DNA of 64,000 nt from Juglans regia. Its lineage: Eukaryota > Streptophyta > Magnoliopsida > Fagales > Juglandaceae. Below the pieces are notes generated by a model. It worked only from the letters and a program-made list of their open reading frames with translations, had not been told where the DNA came from and made no database searches. Location of the stretch: positions 33,614,838 through 33,678,837 of the forward strand of contig NC_049901.1 in assembly GCF_001411555.2 (NCBI RefSeq), in the 5' to 3' direction. Every line of letters starts with the position of its first letter. The stretch's first letter is position 1. Below, in pieces: positions 36,311 to 49,506 of the stretch. The position numbers and the translations under genes were made by a program.

Positions 36311-38850
36311 CATAGTTGTATGTTTGGTTTTATATGATTTTGTAATTGTTTTGCGTCTTTTGACTGTGTGGTTGACATGTTTTTGGTATTGTTGTACTGC
36401 TGGTTGCTATCAAATGGAAATCATTTTTTGTACCTCAAAATAGAACTATATTTTGTTGGTGGTTGGTTGCTAGTGAGTGGTTTTGATTTGGTCAATTTTG
36501 TTGTTGGTGGTTGCTGGTGGAGCTGCTGCTAGTTTTGACTGTGTAGTGAAGCTGCTGCTTGGTATTGGTGCTGGAGAAAAGGGTGGAGCTCCTACTTGTA
36601 TTCAAGACTGCTTGTATTCTATTTTGGTGGAGCTGCTGCTTGTTTTGACTACTTGATATTGGTTTTGGTATTATAAATTTGTATCGAGACAACTTGGAGG
36701 AATTTGTATTAAGTGCATGAATTTGTATCAAAATCAACTTTTGAAACTTGTATTAAGTTGATTTTGATACATGGAATTTGTATTAAGTTAATGGTACAAA
36801 CTGTTTTTTAGCACATGTTAATATTTGTTGGTAATATGGAGCAGATGTTAATACAAATTGTTTTCGAGCACACGAGATTCATTTTTTATATATATAAATT
36901 TGGTCATTTTGATATATGAAATTGGTAAAATTGGATACATGAAATTGGTGTTTTTGAGCCCAAGTTAAATAATGGAATTTGTAAAGGGTGCTAATTGCAA
37001 AATCTAAAAATAAAAATAGGTAAAAAATTAATAATAATAAAATATTATTATTATTTTGGCTCAAATATGCATACTTCAATGTGAGAGTTTTGCTTAAATG
37101 GTAAAGTTAATCTTCAAAAGATGTGATTTTACATATGTATATAGAGAAATCAATGACAATACTCTTACCTGTTGTGAAGGACGACTATTGTATGGTGGGT
37201 AGCGATTAGATTGTGAGTTTGATTAAGGATACATTTGGATAGTGAGGTAATATCAAATTATTTGTAAATAATAAAAAAAATAGTAAAACACTAATTATAA
37301 AATATTAAATAATGAGTAATTTTATATACAACTATAAAGTGTATAAACGTCGTGTAATCGTTTTGAAAAAGAATTAAAATCTATTATGAAAAAATTAATT
37401 TTTTTCATGTGAATCTTATATTTTATTTATTTTTTTAAATAATTACATAATAATTACAAAATTCATAATTACAAATATATTTTCTCTTAAATAATATCCA
37501 AACACTGCCTCGATCAGCAACGTAATGGAGTAAAAAGCACCTTCAACGAGAAAGGTGACATCGCTTTCAGCCATTTTAAATTAAAGTGCACGAATGCATG
37601 ATTGTATTTTGACGCTTCAAAATTTACTTTCATTCACGCACGTTTGGACTGTAGAAGTATTTTATTTTATTTTATTATTTTATTATAATTTTTTTAAAAT
37701 TTTTATAAAAAATATAATAAATAATTTAATCAAATATTAAAATAATAATATTATTAAAAAAATAATATTTTAATAATATTTAATTTAACCCTTAACTTTT
37801 ATTTTAATTCATCTCATTCCAATTTATTATTTAAATTCTACTTAACTCTTAATAAATTATGTAAAATAAATAAATAAATTTAGAAAGTATTGTACTAAAA
37901 TAAGTAACTAAAAATGAATGATACTGCACAGTAATTTTGATAAATTTTTTGTTCTTAAAACTTTATCTCCTGCATAATTTTGATGGTAAAAAAAAAAAAA
38001 GGAAAATACTATTTTTCAGAAAGTTTCTATCAAAAATTTCTACCGAATTGTATCTTATTTTTTTAAATTTTTTTATTTAATAATTAAGAAAATATTTTTA
38101 AATAAATTTGTATTTTTTTATATTTTATAAAAATATTAAAAATGTTTAAAAATATATTTAAAATGTTTAAAAAATATTAAAAATAAATAAAATAATTACT
38201 TTTCTGTGAGATTCTTTCAGTGCAGCAGAGTCCAAAAAAAAAATGATAATTGAAGGTGTCAACATCTTGCATAAAATGCATCGGAGGTCATTGTCAGTTT
38301 TGTCATTAACTCACTCTATCGGGTTAACTCAATACACGTGGCCTTAACCAAGTTAACCAATAAGCGTATACCACATATACAGACATGAGACAACCCCGTG
38401 TGCGTGGGTCCCGCATTTGCCTTGTTTTTCTTAAAGCCCTTCTTGTAAAAGCAACCATTCCGTGGGCTTCTACCTGAAATGACTCTAATGCCCATGCATG
38501 TCGTCAATATTCTTTTATTTTGTTTCTTTTTTATGCAATATCCTCCCAATTGATAGTTATGAATTAGGAAAATGACAGATCTGGTGGCTACCGTTCGGAG
38601 TCATTCTTGGCTCTATCATGTATTTTTTAATATATTTTTTAAAAAATTATATATATATTTCGATTGATTTAATCCAGTCTAAAAACAAAACCAGACCCAT
38701 GGACCGGATCGAAAATTGAGATTCTAAATATATGGACCAATTTGGTCTGGTCAGGTATCTCTGTCCAGACAAATTTTTTTAATGAAATTTAATTTTTTTA
38801 TAAAAGACTCGTAGAAAATTAATCTATTTAGAACTTGTAATCATTTTAAT
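36311..38850. other. AT-rich intergenic DNA with MITE debris
   Basis: 36430-36680 is a G/T-rich low-complexity zone repeating TTGGTGGTTG and GGAGCTGCTGCT. A possible GATGAGATGAG-family MITE lies at about 37214-37505 (GGATACATTTGGATAGTGAG ... TATCCAAACACTGCC). 38310-38480 is GC-richer and includes a CACGTG at 38335-38340. No coding or RNA gene seen. Confidence 0.5.
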
Positions 38851-38851
38851 A

Positions 38852-39044
38852 TTGAGTTTTATTACTCATCATCTCACACACTACATATTATACTGTTTTA
38901 TTTTTTTTAAAAAAAATATTTTATTCTTTTTAAACTATTTGAATTCTTCTACTCATCATTTATATACCACATATTTAAAAGAGAATAAATTTAAAAAAAA
39001 ATTATGATGTATAGTATGTAAGGGTGATGAATAAAATTTTCTTA
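38852..39044. mobile_element. MITE with TACTCATCATC termini
   Basis: GAGTTTTATTACTCATCATCTCACACACTAC-type left half and a right half ending TAAGGGTGATGAATAAAATTTTCTT; the two halves are nearly complementary. Same family as 60306-60494. Confidence 0.6.
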
Positions 39045-39337
39045 GATAATGATAAACTTATTACTTTCTACTATTCATATTTAAAATTTTTATTTTTTTG
39101 TTATTATTTTTTTAAATATTTTTTTAACATTCTTAATCATTACAAAAATTAAAAATATATATATAACTTTATTAATAATCATTTACTTAACTATTAAGTA
39201 AAAAATAAAAAAAAATAAAGGAAATAATAAACGGACGGTTGGATATATTAGTCATTAGACTCGGCCACATACCTTTCCGTCGACAAAAGATGGGGCCTAC
39301 AGTTTGCTGCGGTCGTTATAGTAATGATTACGCTTGA

Positions 39338-39343
39338 CACGTG
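39338..39343. promoter_or_regulatory. G-box (CACGTG) upstream of the FLZ gene
   Basis: A palindromic CACGTG within GACACGTGCCC lies about 1.6 kb upstream of the FLZ start codon. G-boxes bind bZIP/bHLH factors in plants. Its role here is only a possibility because of the distance and the MITEs in between. Confidence 0.25.
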
Positions 39344-39949
39344 CCCACGATCCGCGGTCCCATTTCTCCTGGAATCTTTTCTTTTCCATTGTCCAAAAAC
39401 ATAGACAACTTTTGTGGGCCAGACATTCAAATATTGGGTCACGAGCATTTTCTTTTTTAAGAGTAATGATAGTTTTAAAATTCCTTTACTGTAGTTTTAA
39501 TATTCAGCTTTTTTTTTTTCTGAATTTGGATTAAAAAATTTAGAATATGTTTTCCTTATATAATTTAGAATAAAATAAATTTAATTAATTAACATAATTA
39601 TTTGATTTAATTAAAAAAAAATTAATTTTATAAAATGAAAATATTATTACATTGATTGGCTGAATTTATTTATTTTTTAAAATTATTCAAAAAAATAATA
39701 TTCTAAAATTTTTAATCAAATTCAAAGAGTAAAAATAAATGAAGTGTAAAAATATCATTTCTCTTTTTTAAATATTTTAGTTAAAAATATTATAAAAAAT
39801 CAGATGACTTGATTTGAAAATGTTAAATTATAAAATTATTTTTATTATAAAATAAATTTAATATATTATATAAAATCATATCATTTTATCAATTTAATTT
39901 TATAAAATCAGCCGACCGTTATCATTTTCTTAAGATTAAACTATCGATT

Positions 39950-40125
39950 GTTTTTACAATCATTCTCATTTTATCTCATTTCATAATTATAATTTTTATA
40001 AATTCTCACATAAAATAAAATAAAAAATTTAATTTTTTTAAATTATAAAATAAAAAAATATTTTAATAATTTTATCTCATCTTATGTTATCTCATTACAT
40101 CTGTAAAAACAAATGAGGCCTAAGA
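39950..40125. mobile_element. Short MITE, GATGAGATGAG family
   Basis: TGTTTTTACAATCATTCTC on the left and ACATCTGTAAAAACAAATGAG on the right are inverted copies, with TCTCATTTCAT-type repeats inside and AGGCCTAAG following the right end. It is adjacent to the next MITE. Confidence 0.6.
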
Positions 40126-40131
40126 GCTCAT

Positions 40132-40555
40132 TTGGATATAGAGATGAGAAACATAATTTCTAAAATTCTCAAAATTTCTCATAAGTTCATTCCCAAAACA
40201 TCACTCAAATAGAAAACTTTTTTCAATTTCAAATTTTTAATTTTTTTCATCTAATTATTACATAATCATTATCCAAATACAAAAACTAATACAACTTTTA
40301 CAAATTAAAAAAACACAAAAAATAATACAATTTTTATAAATTTCAAAATAAAAATAATATTCAAAAACTTTTTTAAGTTTATAATATTTTTATTTAACTT
40401 TTTATCTCTTTTTTCAAATTCTAACAAAACAACTTAATTCAAATCATTTCACTATTCTCAAAATTATAAGATATTCTAAGGCCCGATTTGAATATAGAAA
40501 GTGTTTCATCTCATATTAACTCACTATCCAAACACAATGTTCAAACGAGCCCTAA
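40132..40555. mobile_element. MITE, GATGAGATGAG family, next to the FLZ promoter
   Basis: Starts GAGCTCATTTGGATATAGAG and ends TATCCAAACACAATGTTCAAACGAGC. The ends are inverted copies and the interior is AT-rich. It ends about 430 bp upstream of the FLZ start codon. Confidence 0.65.
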
Positions 40556-40988
40556 GATAATCAGCCAATGGGATCCATTTCTTTTATAATATATTATTAG
40601 TAAAATAAATAAAATAACATAGAGTTATGTTGGCTTTTTTAATTCTTTAAGCAATTATCACCCAAATAACTAAGCGACCAATGGGATCCTTTTTTTTTTT
40701 TTTTTTATAGTATGTTATTAGTAGAATAAATAAAATAACTGACAGACGTGTTGGCTCTTTTTTTATTATTCAAGCAATTGTCACCCAAATAACTCCAAAA
40801 ATCAAACCAAAGGTTTTAGTCCAACCACTCCATCATATATTGGAGACCCTAAGCTAGCTTTGCGGACATTTATACAGACCCCCATATCTCCATTTCTTTC
40901 CTAACATCTTCCCACTCCAAAGTGCTTTCCCCTTCTTTCCTCTCTTCTCACTTTTTTTTTTTTCTTTCTTTCTTTCATATTTATAAGC

Positions 40989-41596
40989 ATGTTAGGCAAA
41001 AGATCTCGTCCGATGATCGGGAAGCTATCAGAATTATTGGTTTCCGGCAACCGGTCGGGATTTCGAGATGCCGGCACAAGTCCAAGGAGTCCATTAGACA
41101 TCAACATGCAATCACCAAGAGGTCTAAAGAATTATGATCTTGGTGGGGTTGGATTGGGTATTGTTGCTGCCCTTGAGAAATCTAGTAACAATGGATCATG
41201 TGGACACGAAATCTTGGCTAAATATGCTGTTTGGAGTTGCAATCTAAATCGATCAAATCCCAAAACAGTTAATTCTAACAAAATATGTGAGAGATTAAAA
41301 GGAGCATATGAGGAATTTGGAGAAGGCAGCTCGGAGAACTATACTTATGTGACTTGTCATGGACCTAACATATCCTTCACAAAGGCGTACTATGATCATG
41401 GAGTTGAATATCGACAAAATCCACAAGAAATAAATGGTCTTGATAGATGTAACAACTTGGGTATTGCTGGGAACTCCTTGCCAACATATGGGAAAATTGT
41501 TTCAGCGTATCCAACTTCAGATTTTCTCAGTTCGTGTCATTTGTGCAGGAAAAACCTCCATGGCAAAGACATATACATGTACAGGTAAAACTCTCT

Positions 41597-41643
<47 letters not shown>

Positions 41644-41883
41644 ATGATATCATTTGTCGATGAAAAACATACGACTAGAAGTTTGTGGGTTAGATTTTGA
41701 AAGGATTCATTTTGATTGAACAGAGGAGAGAAAGCGTTTTGCAGCACGGAATGTCGAACAAGGCAGATAGTGATGGATGAGAAGAAAGAACAGTGCAGAT
41801 CGGAAGCACCGAGGTCTGCGGATGTTTCAAGCTCACCGTACACAAGAGGACAGATCTTCTCAACTGGGATTCTCGCAATTTAG
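40989..41883 (+). CDS. FLZ: FCS-like zinc finger (FLZ, DUF581) protein
   Basis: Two exons, 40989-41584 and 41724-41883, join in phase at an arginine codon (AG|A) through a GT-AG intron of 139 bp, giving 251 residues. The FLZ domain straddles the junction near residues 178-215: DFLSSCHLCRKNL, then DIYMYRGEKAFCSTEC. This gives two C-x2/3-C pairs spaced as in the FLZ family, with the signature FCS. FLZ proteins are plant-specific adaptors that bind SnRK1 kinase subunits and link sugar/ABA/stress signalling; this role is from the family. The N-terminus (MLGKRSRPMIGKLSELL) also follows family habit. The ATG at 40989 is the first in frame after a pyrimidine-rich leader (about 40925-40978). The residues after the finger (KKEQCRSEAPRS...) are variable. 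No sign of damage. Confidence 0.93.
41599..41636. repeat. (CT)n microsatellite in the FLZ intron
   Basis: About 19 CT units start 15 bp after the 5' splice site and occupy over a quarter of the 139-bp intron. Confidence 0.9.
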
Positions 41884-42447
41884 GCAGCATTAGAAGATGA
41901 CTACCAGAAAAGGGTTGTCATGAAACGGCTATTGATCCATACATAATATACGAGATTTAATCAGCTTAATTACTATTCTCAACAACCAACAGAAGCAAAA
42001 ATGTAGAAAATGAAAAAGAAAGATTTTTAATTGTATTATCCGATTAGAGAGTAGAGAAGAGAGCTTGTGTGTATATGCTTCAATGAGATTATGTATGAAC
42101 AGAGAAAAGCACAACTGCTAGATTCAAAATGAGTCTTGAACTTTTGGGTTTGCAGCTTTTTTCGTATAAATAATTTTAATGGATTTATCTCTATCACGAC
42201 GAAGAGGGTTAAACCAAAACTAGAGATAAAGAATTTTCCAAGTTTTTTCTTGTTTTTCCTTTCGAATCTTGGTTTTGGTGTTCTTTCATTAGAAAATCCA
42301 CTGAGGTTGTCGTCCTTTAATAGATTCAGGAGCAAGAAGGGACAATTCACGAGGAACACACAAACACTGGTTTGTACACTTGTCTCGGGACACCATTAAA
42401 GTACAACGTAGGTTACAAGAGCCATTCGGCTTAGGATGTGAATCTTT
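41884..42447. other. FLZ 3' UTR and downstream flank
   Basis: No second gene seen. The AT-rich sequence after the TAG stop probably contains the FLZ 3' UTR, but the polyadenylation site cannot be fixed. Confidence 0.5.
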
Positions 42448-42523
42448 ACATGAACCCCGCATTTTTTTTTTTTTTTTGAATAATCATCCTTTCTTGATTC
42501 AGTTAAACATGAACCCCGCATTT
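42448..42523 (-). mobile_element. Minute 5'-truncated retroposon with ~17-bp TSD
   Basis: The direct repeat ACATGAACCCCGCATTT (42448-42464 and 42507-42523) flanks about 42 bp. On the minus strand this ends in GATGATTATTC followed by an A-tract. Long perfect TSD plus A-tail indicate LINE-mediated insertion of a severely truncated copy. Confidence 0.75.
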
Positions 42524-42634
42524 AAGTTCAACTATTAATGCTTTATATAACCTCTTAATTTTTTTACTTTTGTTTAAGCTAGCGTCGTGTACCATAAAAT
42601 ACTAGATGATAATAAACATAACAATGTTAAGAAA

Positions 42635-42707
<73 letters not shown>
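42635..42707. repeat. (AAT)n microsatellite
   Basis: About 24 uninterrupted ATA/AAT units. Confidence 0.95.
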
Positions 42708-42708
<1 letters not shown>

Positions 42709-43303
42709 GGGAAGTAATTGGGAAAGGAAAAATCAATAAAAAAAAAATAGGAGAAATTGAAATGACTCATGAATTGACAACGTTCTACACAAATTATCCA
42801 TCAACTATTTTACAGATTTGAGAGAAATTGTCAAATTAAAATATTTAAATTTTAAGATTTTTTTATGAGGTGGCACAATCACATTAAATAGATGTAAAAT
42901 AATTGTACAATAGTTGTAGATCTAACCTTTTTTTATATCTACAAAACCTTGCAACATGAGGACGATTAGGGCGATAGGCAAGTCAGATTCAAACGAGTAA
43001 TGGGCGATCAAGTGTAGTTGTTCGCGAGCTTATCATCGAGTTCAATTTGTTCACCAGTTCCATTATTTAAATAAAATAAATTATTTATATTATAGCTTGT
43101 AACTTTAATTTCAAATTTTAACAAATAAATTTTGAGTTTATAAATATCTTTATATAGTTAATTTAGATACATACATCGATGATTATATTTATAAAGAAAA
43201 TTCAAGCTGTAACAAATAATAATATTATGACCATAATGATATTCTCATTACAAAGTTAAAAAGCAATATTATAAAAAAATTAAACATGAAATCATTCTAA
43301 TTC
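42708..43303. other. Intergenic, no gene seen
   Basis: AT-rich sequence between the microsatellite and the LINE target site. Confidence 0.5.
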
Positions 43304-43457
43304 ATACGAATTAACCTATGTCGAGAGTCTGCTCTCTACTACGTGCTCTAGCGATTGGTGGAGGAGGAGTTAGTCCATTCATTTTCTGGATTTTGGTTCA
43401 GGAGTAGGCCGTTGAGAGTTTCTTGTTCTTGCTTCACGATGAGATCGAGGAGGTGGA

Positions 43458-44325
43458 ATGGATGAATTGGAGGAGGTTTGGGATCGTTTGAAGTTGAATG
43501 AGGAGGAGAATGTGTCGATCGCGATTAATTTGGGGCAGGAGTTCTTGTCGAAGGCTAAACGTAGCTTGGTGGGGAAGATCATTGCCAATAGAACAATCGA
43601 GAATGAGGTGGTACGTCGAACTATGGAGAAGATTTGGAGAGTCGGGAAACCTCTGGTGTTTCATGAGTTCAAAGCCAATTGCTTCATTATCACCTTCATA
43701 AACCTTGGTGATAGGAATCGAGTGCGGCGAGGTAAGCCTTGGCTCTTCGATAACCATTTATTTGTTCTAAGAATGTGCGATGGAATCACTCAACCGAATA
43801 AAATCAGCTTTGAGAAATAGGAATTTTGGGTGTAGTTGCACAATCTACCTCTAGCTTGTATGAATAAGACAGTTGGGGAGCTGATTGGGAGTTCTGTGGG
43901 GAAGGTTGTGGATGTAAATGTGATGGAGGATGGTATGGGATGAGGAAGTTACCTGAGGGTTCATGTGTTGTGTGATCTGAAGAAGGTGGTGGCTAGAGGT
44001 CGCACAGTTAACTTGTAGGAGAGGAATATGTGGGTGCCTCTATCATATGAGAAGCTTCCAAGAATGTGCTTCAAGTGTGGTAGAATTCTTCACTTAGAAG
44101 AGGGGTGTTTGGATGTTTCAGGAGAGGTGGGGGGCCAATTTGGGCCTTCGTTGAGAGCAGACTTGAGTAAAAACATTAGATATGAGGGATGAGGAAGCAA
44201 GGACACAAGGAGGAGGATGTGAGGGGTAATTAGGAGAACTCTAATTCATCAAGGGAGGTAGTTGGAGGGGTTGTAAAGGATGATAGGGGGAAGTCAGTGG
44301 AAGTGGAATCTCAAAGGGTACTCCT
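43458..44325 (+). pseudogene. LINE ORF1: DUF4283 and CCHC zinc knuckle
   Basis: MDELEEVWDRLKLNEEE opens a frame to a stop at about 43818. The segment FLSKAKRSLVGKIIANRTIENEVVRRTM...IWRVGKPLVFHEF...RVRRGKPWLFD is the DUF4283 nucleic-acid-binding domain of plant LINE ORF1. After stops the frame continues with WV.LHNLPLACMNKTVGELIGSSVG and a knuckle beginning MCFKCGRILHLEEGC (about 44070-44112). Several nonsense changes make it non-functional. Confidence 0.8.
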
Positions 44326-44453
44326 ACAAGGAATTCTTCCTATATTCCATTACTATTTTTTTAGTAAATAGCAGAATCATAGATAGGGAACTATACTAGT
44401 CTAAGGACCTACCTAATTTTATTGTATAAATTTTCGATACTAATGATTGGACC

Positions 44454-45074
<621 letters not shown>

Positions 45075-45299
45075 TGAATGTTTGTGGGCCCTCAGAAACG
45101 TGGTGAGGAGGGCTCGGGAAAAGATGGTTTCAGGCCTGTCTGATTCTATTAAACTAGGAGGAAAAGATTGAGTAATGTGTTAGTAGAAGAGACTGTGGTG
45201 GAGGAGAGAAAATGCAGGTTGAGAAGTGAAGGGGGGAGAGGGTATTCTTGTAGCTGAATCTGATTTGGTAGAGGTTGCTAGCTAGCCCCACCAAGTCCA

Positions 45300-46027
45300 A
45301 TGAATTTGATTAGTTAGAACTGCCAAGGGCTTGGAAAATCTCGAATAGTTCGAGATCTCCATTTGATGGTGGAAGAAAAGAAGCCCAACTTGGTTTTTCT
45401 TAATGAAACCAAACTTAGATCAAGTGAAATGGAGGCTGTTAGAAGGAAGTTGTGTTTTGAGGGTTGCTTTGTCATTGATGATGTTGGAAGAAAAGGGGGT
45501 TGGCTTTGTTATGGAAGTAGGAGGAGATGGTTGAGATCTTTAATTTTTCTCAAAAACACATTAGTGCCTGGTTTCAGGGGGATGGGGTGAGTAGCAGGTG
45601 CTTGATTACTAGATTTTATGGTCATCATGAAACTGCTAAGAGGCAGGAATCTTGGAAGTTGCTTAGCCATCTGTCACCTTGTGAGCAGGTCCCTTGGTGT
45701 GTGTTTGGGGACTTTAATGAAATTTTTTCTCAAGCTGAGAAGATAGGGGGTAAGCAGAGGGATGAGAAGAAAATGGAGTTGTTTAGAGAAATGTTGATGG
45801 AGAATTCTCTGAATGATTTGGGGTGTATGGGGGAGTGGTTTACTTGGCGCAACAAGCACTCTGATGATACCTTTACTAGCGAAATGTTGGACAGGGTTGT
45901 GGCCAATCCAAAGTGGTTCTTGTGTTTCAAAGGGGTTGAGGTTGAGATTTTAACTGGTAGATGCTCTGATCACAGGCCTCTGCAGTTGTGTTGGAAAGTT
46001 TCTTCAAATCCAAATAGGAGGAAATAG
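45300..46027 (+). pseudogene. LINE ORF2: AP-endonuclease domain
   Basis: NLVFLNETKLRSSEMEAVRR (about 45385-45450) carries the catalytic NET(K) glutamate motif. After a frameshift come WCVFGDFNEIFSQAEK (GDFNE) near 45700, LDRVVANPKWF and the terminal SDHRPL motif near 45970. These are the expected motifs of the target-nicking endonuclease in plant L1 elements. Confidence 0.85.
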
Positions 46028-46240
46028 TTCCTATTTAGGTTTGAGGCTAGCTGGGTGAAGGAGGAGGGGTGTGAGAGTCTCATTGCTGATGAATGGAGGA
46101 AGGGAGCAATTATGGTAGAATTTTTGTGGAAAGTTCAGAAGTTATTGAAAGGGTGCAGTGGTGCTCTTTCTGACTCGGCTAGATATAGAAATAGAAACAG
46201 GTTTTAGGAGATTAATGAAATGTCAGGTGAGATCAAGTAG

Positions 46241-47809
46241 TTGCAGAATTATGAGAGTCCTCACAACTCTAAGAGAATCAAACAGTTGCAGAAGGAGGTG
46301 GGGGTTTTGTTGGAAATGGAGGATTTGAAGTGGAAGCAAAGGACAAAGTGCAATTGGTATAAGCTGGGGGACAAGAGCACAAAATTCTTCTATGCTTGTG
46401 CCTCACAGAGAAAGAAGAAGAATTGTATTAAGTTTGTGGTGGATTCTGAGCAGATGGAATGGGTGGACCCTGCTAGCATTGCGGAGGCCTTTCAGAAGCA
46501 TTCTAAGCATGTTTTTAATTCAAAAAATCTTTCCACTGCAGAGATGGAGGCCTGTTTACAAGTTGTGCAGCCTAGAGTAACCAGTGAGATGAATGGTAAG
46601 CTTTTTAAAGATTTTACTAGAGGAAGTTGAGATTTCTTTGCACCAGATTGGGTCTTTGAATGTCCCAGGTCCTGATAGATTTGGGGCGTGTTTCTATCAA
46701 ACTTACTGGAGTATAGTGGCTAAGGAGGTGAGTACAACAGTGCTAATAGTGCTGAGTGAGGGCAATTTGGAGGCTACCTTTAATAGCACATTTATAGCTC
46801 TTATCCCTAAGATAAAATAAAATAAAAACCCCAAGGCAGTAACTGATTTTAAGCCTATTAGTCTATGCAATATCTTGTATAAAATCATTGCTAAGACTTT
46901 GGCTAATAGGCTTAAATTAGTGTTGGATGAGATAATCTCAGGTAGTCAGAGAGCTTTTATCCCTGAAAGGATCATGACTGACAATATCATGGTGGCATAT
47001 GAAGTTTTACACTTGATGAAGGCAAGGGGCAGAGGAAGATTGGTCATATGGCTATTAAGCTAGATATGTCCAAGGCATACGATAGGGTGGAGTGGATTTT
47101 TTTGGAGTCTATGATGTTGAAGATGGGCTTTGAGGAGAGGTGGATTGCCTTGATTATGGGGTGTGTTCAGTTTGTTTCTTATGCCATTTTGGTGAATGGT
47201 GAACTTGGGGAGAAATTCCTACCATCTAGAGGACTTAGGTAAGGGGATCCACTATCCCCTTAACTATTTTTGTTGTGTATAGAAGGATTTAGTTCGTTGT
47301 TGGAGCAAGCTGAAAGTGCAGGTCATATTAAAGGGGTAAAAGTGGCTAGAGTGAGGATTTCTCATCTCCTCTTTACTAATGACTGTGTTATCTTTGGAAG
47401 GGCCAGCTTAGCTGAATGGAGAAGGCTCAATAATTTGTTGGAGATTTATGAAGCTGCCTTAGGCCAATGTATTAACAGAAATAAAACTGCTATATTCTTT
47501 AGTTCTAGTGTGAGTGTGGAGGTGAAACAACAGTTGTTAAGGGAAGTGGGAGCCAACAGTAGCAATAGTTATGAGAGGTACTTTTGGTTGCCAACTATGG
47601 TATGGAGGTCCAAATACAATGCTTTCAAAGACATTAAAGATAAGGTGTTGCAGAAGTTAAATGGCTGGAAAAACCATTTCTTATCCTTTCCTAGGAAAGA
47701 AGTTCTTTTAAAAGTAGTGGTGCAAGCCATTCCTACTTATCATATAAGTGTGTTTAAGCTTCCTGTGAGACTGTGTAAGGAGTTGGCTGGGATGATGGCT
47801 CGCTTCTAG
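46241..47809 (+). pseudogene. LINE ORF2: reverse transcriptase
   Basis: Linker (WKQRTKCNWYKLGDKSTKFFY) followed by RT motifs in order: GPDRFGACFYQTYW, FIALIPKIK, PISLCNILYKIIAKTLANRL, SQRAFIPERIMTDNIMVAYE, KLDMSKAYDRVEW, and a broken GDPLSP motif at about 47240. The catalytic block reads LLFTNDCVIF where a live element has F-A-D-D, so one catalytic aspartate is lost (D to N shift and A to T). Several stops and frame changes. Confidence 0.9.
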
Positions 47810-48460
47810 TGGAGCCATATGCAAAAATGATACAAAAAAAAAAAAAAAACTCACTGGAGAGAAGTTGGGACAAGATAAGGTTGGTAAAGGATAAAGGTGG
47901 CTTGGGATTTAGAAACCTGGAGTGTTTAACCAAGCTATGTTAGCTACGACATGCTGGAGAGTTTTCTCAAATCCATTTTCTTTGGCTGCCAGGGTTCTTA
48001 AAGAGAAATATTTTAAGAATTCTGATTTTCTAGAGGAAAGGTTAGGAAATAGATCCTCTTTAATTTAGAGAAGTTTGTGGGGGGCATTTGATCTGTTAAA
48101 GGAGGGGCTTGTTTGGAGGGTGGGAAATGGTCAGAGCGTGATGATTTAGGGGGGACAGATGGGTCCCAAAATCTACTACTTTTTGTATTCAATCACCAGT
48201 TAAAATTCTTAACAAAAACTCTCGAGTTAATGAATTGTTTGTTGAGGGGGGGTCGAGGTTGGAATGAGGGTATGGTCAGAGCCATTCTTTGTAAAGAGGA
48301 AGCTGAGCTAGTGTGTGGTATCCCTGTTAGCTTAACTGGTCTTCCTGATAGGAGGATTTGGTTTCACTCAAAAAATGGGATTTTCTCTATAAGAAGTGTA
48401 TATCATCTAGAGATGGAAAGAAAGTAGAGGGAGAGATGAGAATTCTCTGGTGTTGATGAT

Positions 48461-48892
48461 TTGAAATATGAGTGGAGGAGATTGTGGAGGTTGAATGTTC
48501 CTGGTATTGTGAAGACCTTCTTATGGAAGTCCTTGAATGAATGCCTTCCAACTATGAAGAACTTGTTTATAAGGATGATATGTGAGTCCCAGCTTTATCC
48601 TATCTGCATGAGGGAGGTGGAGACTAAGGCACATATGCTTTGGGAGTGCAGAGCTGCTTCAGATGTGTGGTTGAAATTCCCTGGCCCAATTAAAAAATGG
48701 CATTGTTCAGATGAGGATTTTATGGTGCTATGGGGATCTCTAAGTAAGAGCTTATCAGAAGAAGTATTAGAATGGGTGGCTGTTACTATGAGATGTAAAT
48801 GGATGCAAAGGAATAAGTTTGTTTTTCAACAAACTTTCACAAGTCCAAGTGTTTTGGCACAAGGTGCAAAGAGAAATCTAGAGGAGTTTTAG
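48461..48892 (+). pseudogene. LINE ORF2: zf-RVT (zinc-binding region of RT)
   Basis: WRRLWRLNVPGIVKTFLWKS, then NECLPTMKNLF and CPICMREVETKAHMLWEC-like residues (here YPICMREVETKAHMLWEC) identify the zf-RVT domain found downstream of plant LINE RTs. Confidence 0.8.
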
Positions 48893-48949
48893 AAGGCCGA
48901 AGAGGGGCCCAGATCAGAAGTTGATTCCCAAATAGTGGAGAGAGATCAG

Positions 48950-49371
48950 ATTAGGTGGAAGGCACAAGAGGATAACAAAATCAAGCTAAATTGGGATATT
49001 GCTTTGGATTTGAAGTGCAGAAGAATGGATGCAAGTATCATCATCCGAGACTCAAGGGGGGAAGCATTGATTTCTCTATGTATGAATAAAGATGGTGTGT
49101 CTAAGGACTAAACCAGTGGTGGCTGAGATCCTAGCTCTATGGAGGGCCGTGGAGTTGTGTTGAGCTAAACTTGATTGATGTTATATTTGAGGGGGATGCC
49201 CAGAGAGTGGTGAAAGCTATCAATGGTAGAGATAATATGTGTTCCTGGTATGGACATCTTTCTGATGATATTAGAGCTAACTTTGTTTGTAGGGATGGGT
49301 GGGATATTATAGATGCTCATAGGGAGGGTAATAAGGTTGCTCAAGTTGGCAAAGCTGTCTTTGTCATGTAG
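48950..49371 (+). pseudogene. LINE ORF2: C-terminal RNase H (RVT_3 type)
   Basis: KLNWDIALDLKCRRMDASIIIRDSRGEAL is followed by stops, then IDVIFEGDAQRVVKAINGRD and DIIDAHREGNKVAQVGKA. This matches the plant-type RNase H fused to L1 ORF2, with the conserved E...D and HREGN-A motifs. Confidence 0.8.
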
Positions 49372-49506
49372 AGAGGAATTAGTTTGGGTTGAGGGAATGC
49401 CCAGAGGAAGTGTGTAGGAAGTTTTTGTTTGACAAACTGTATACAGATTGATAATGAGATGAATGAAGTATACTTGGGAAATAAAAAATAAAAGAATACG
49501 AGTTAA

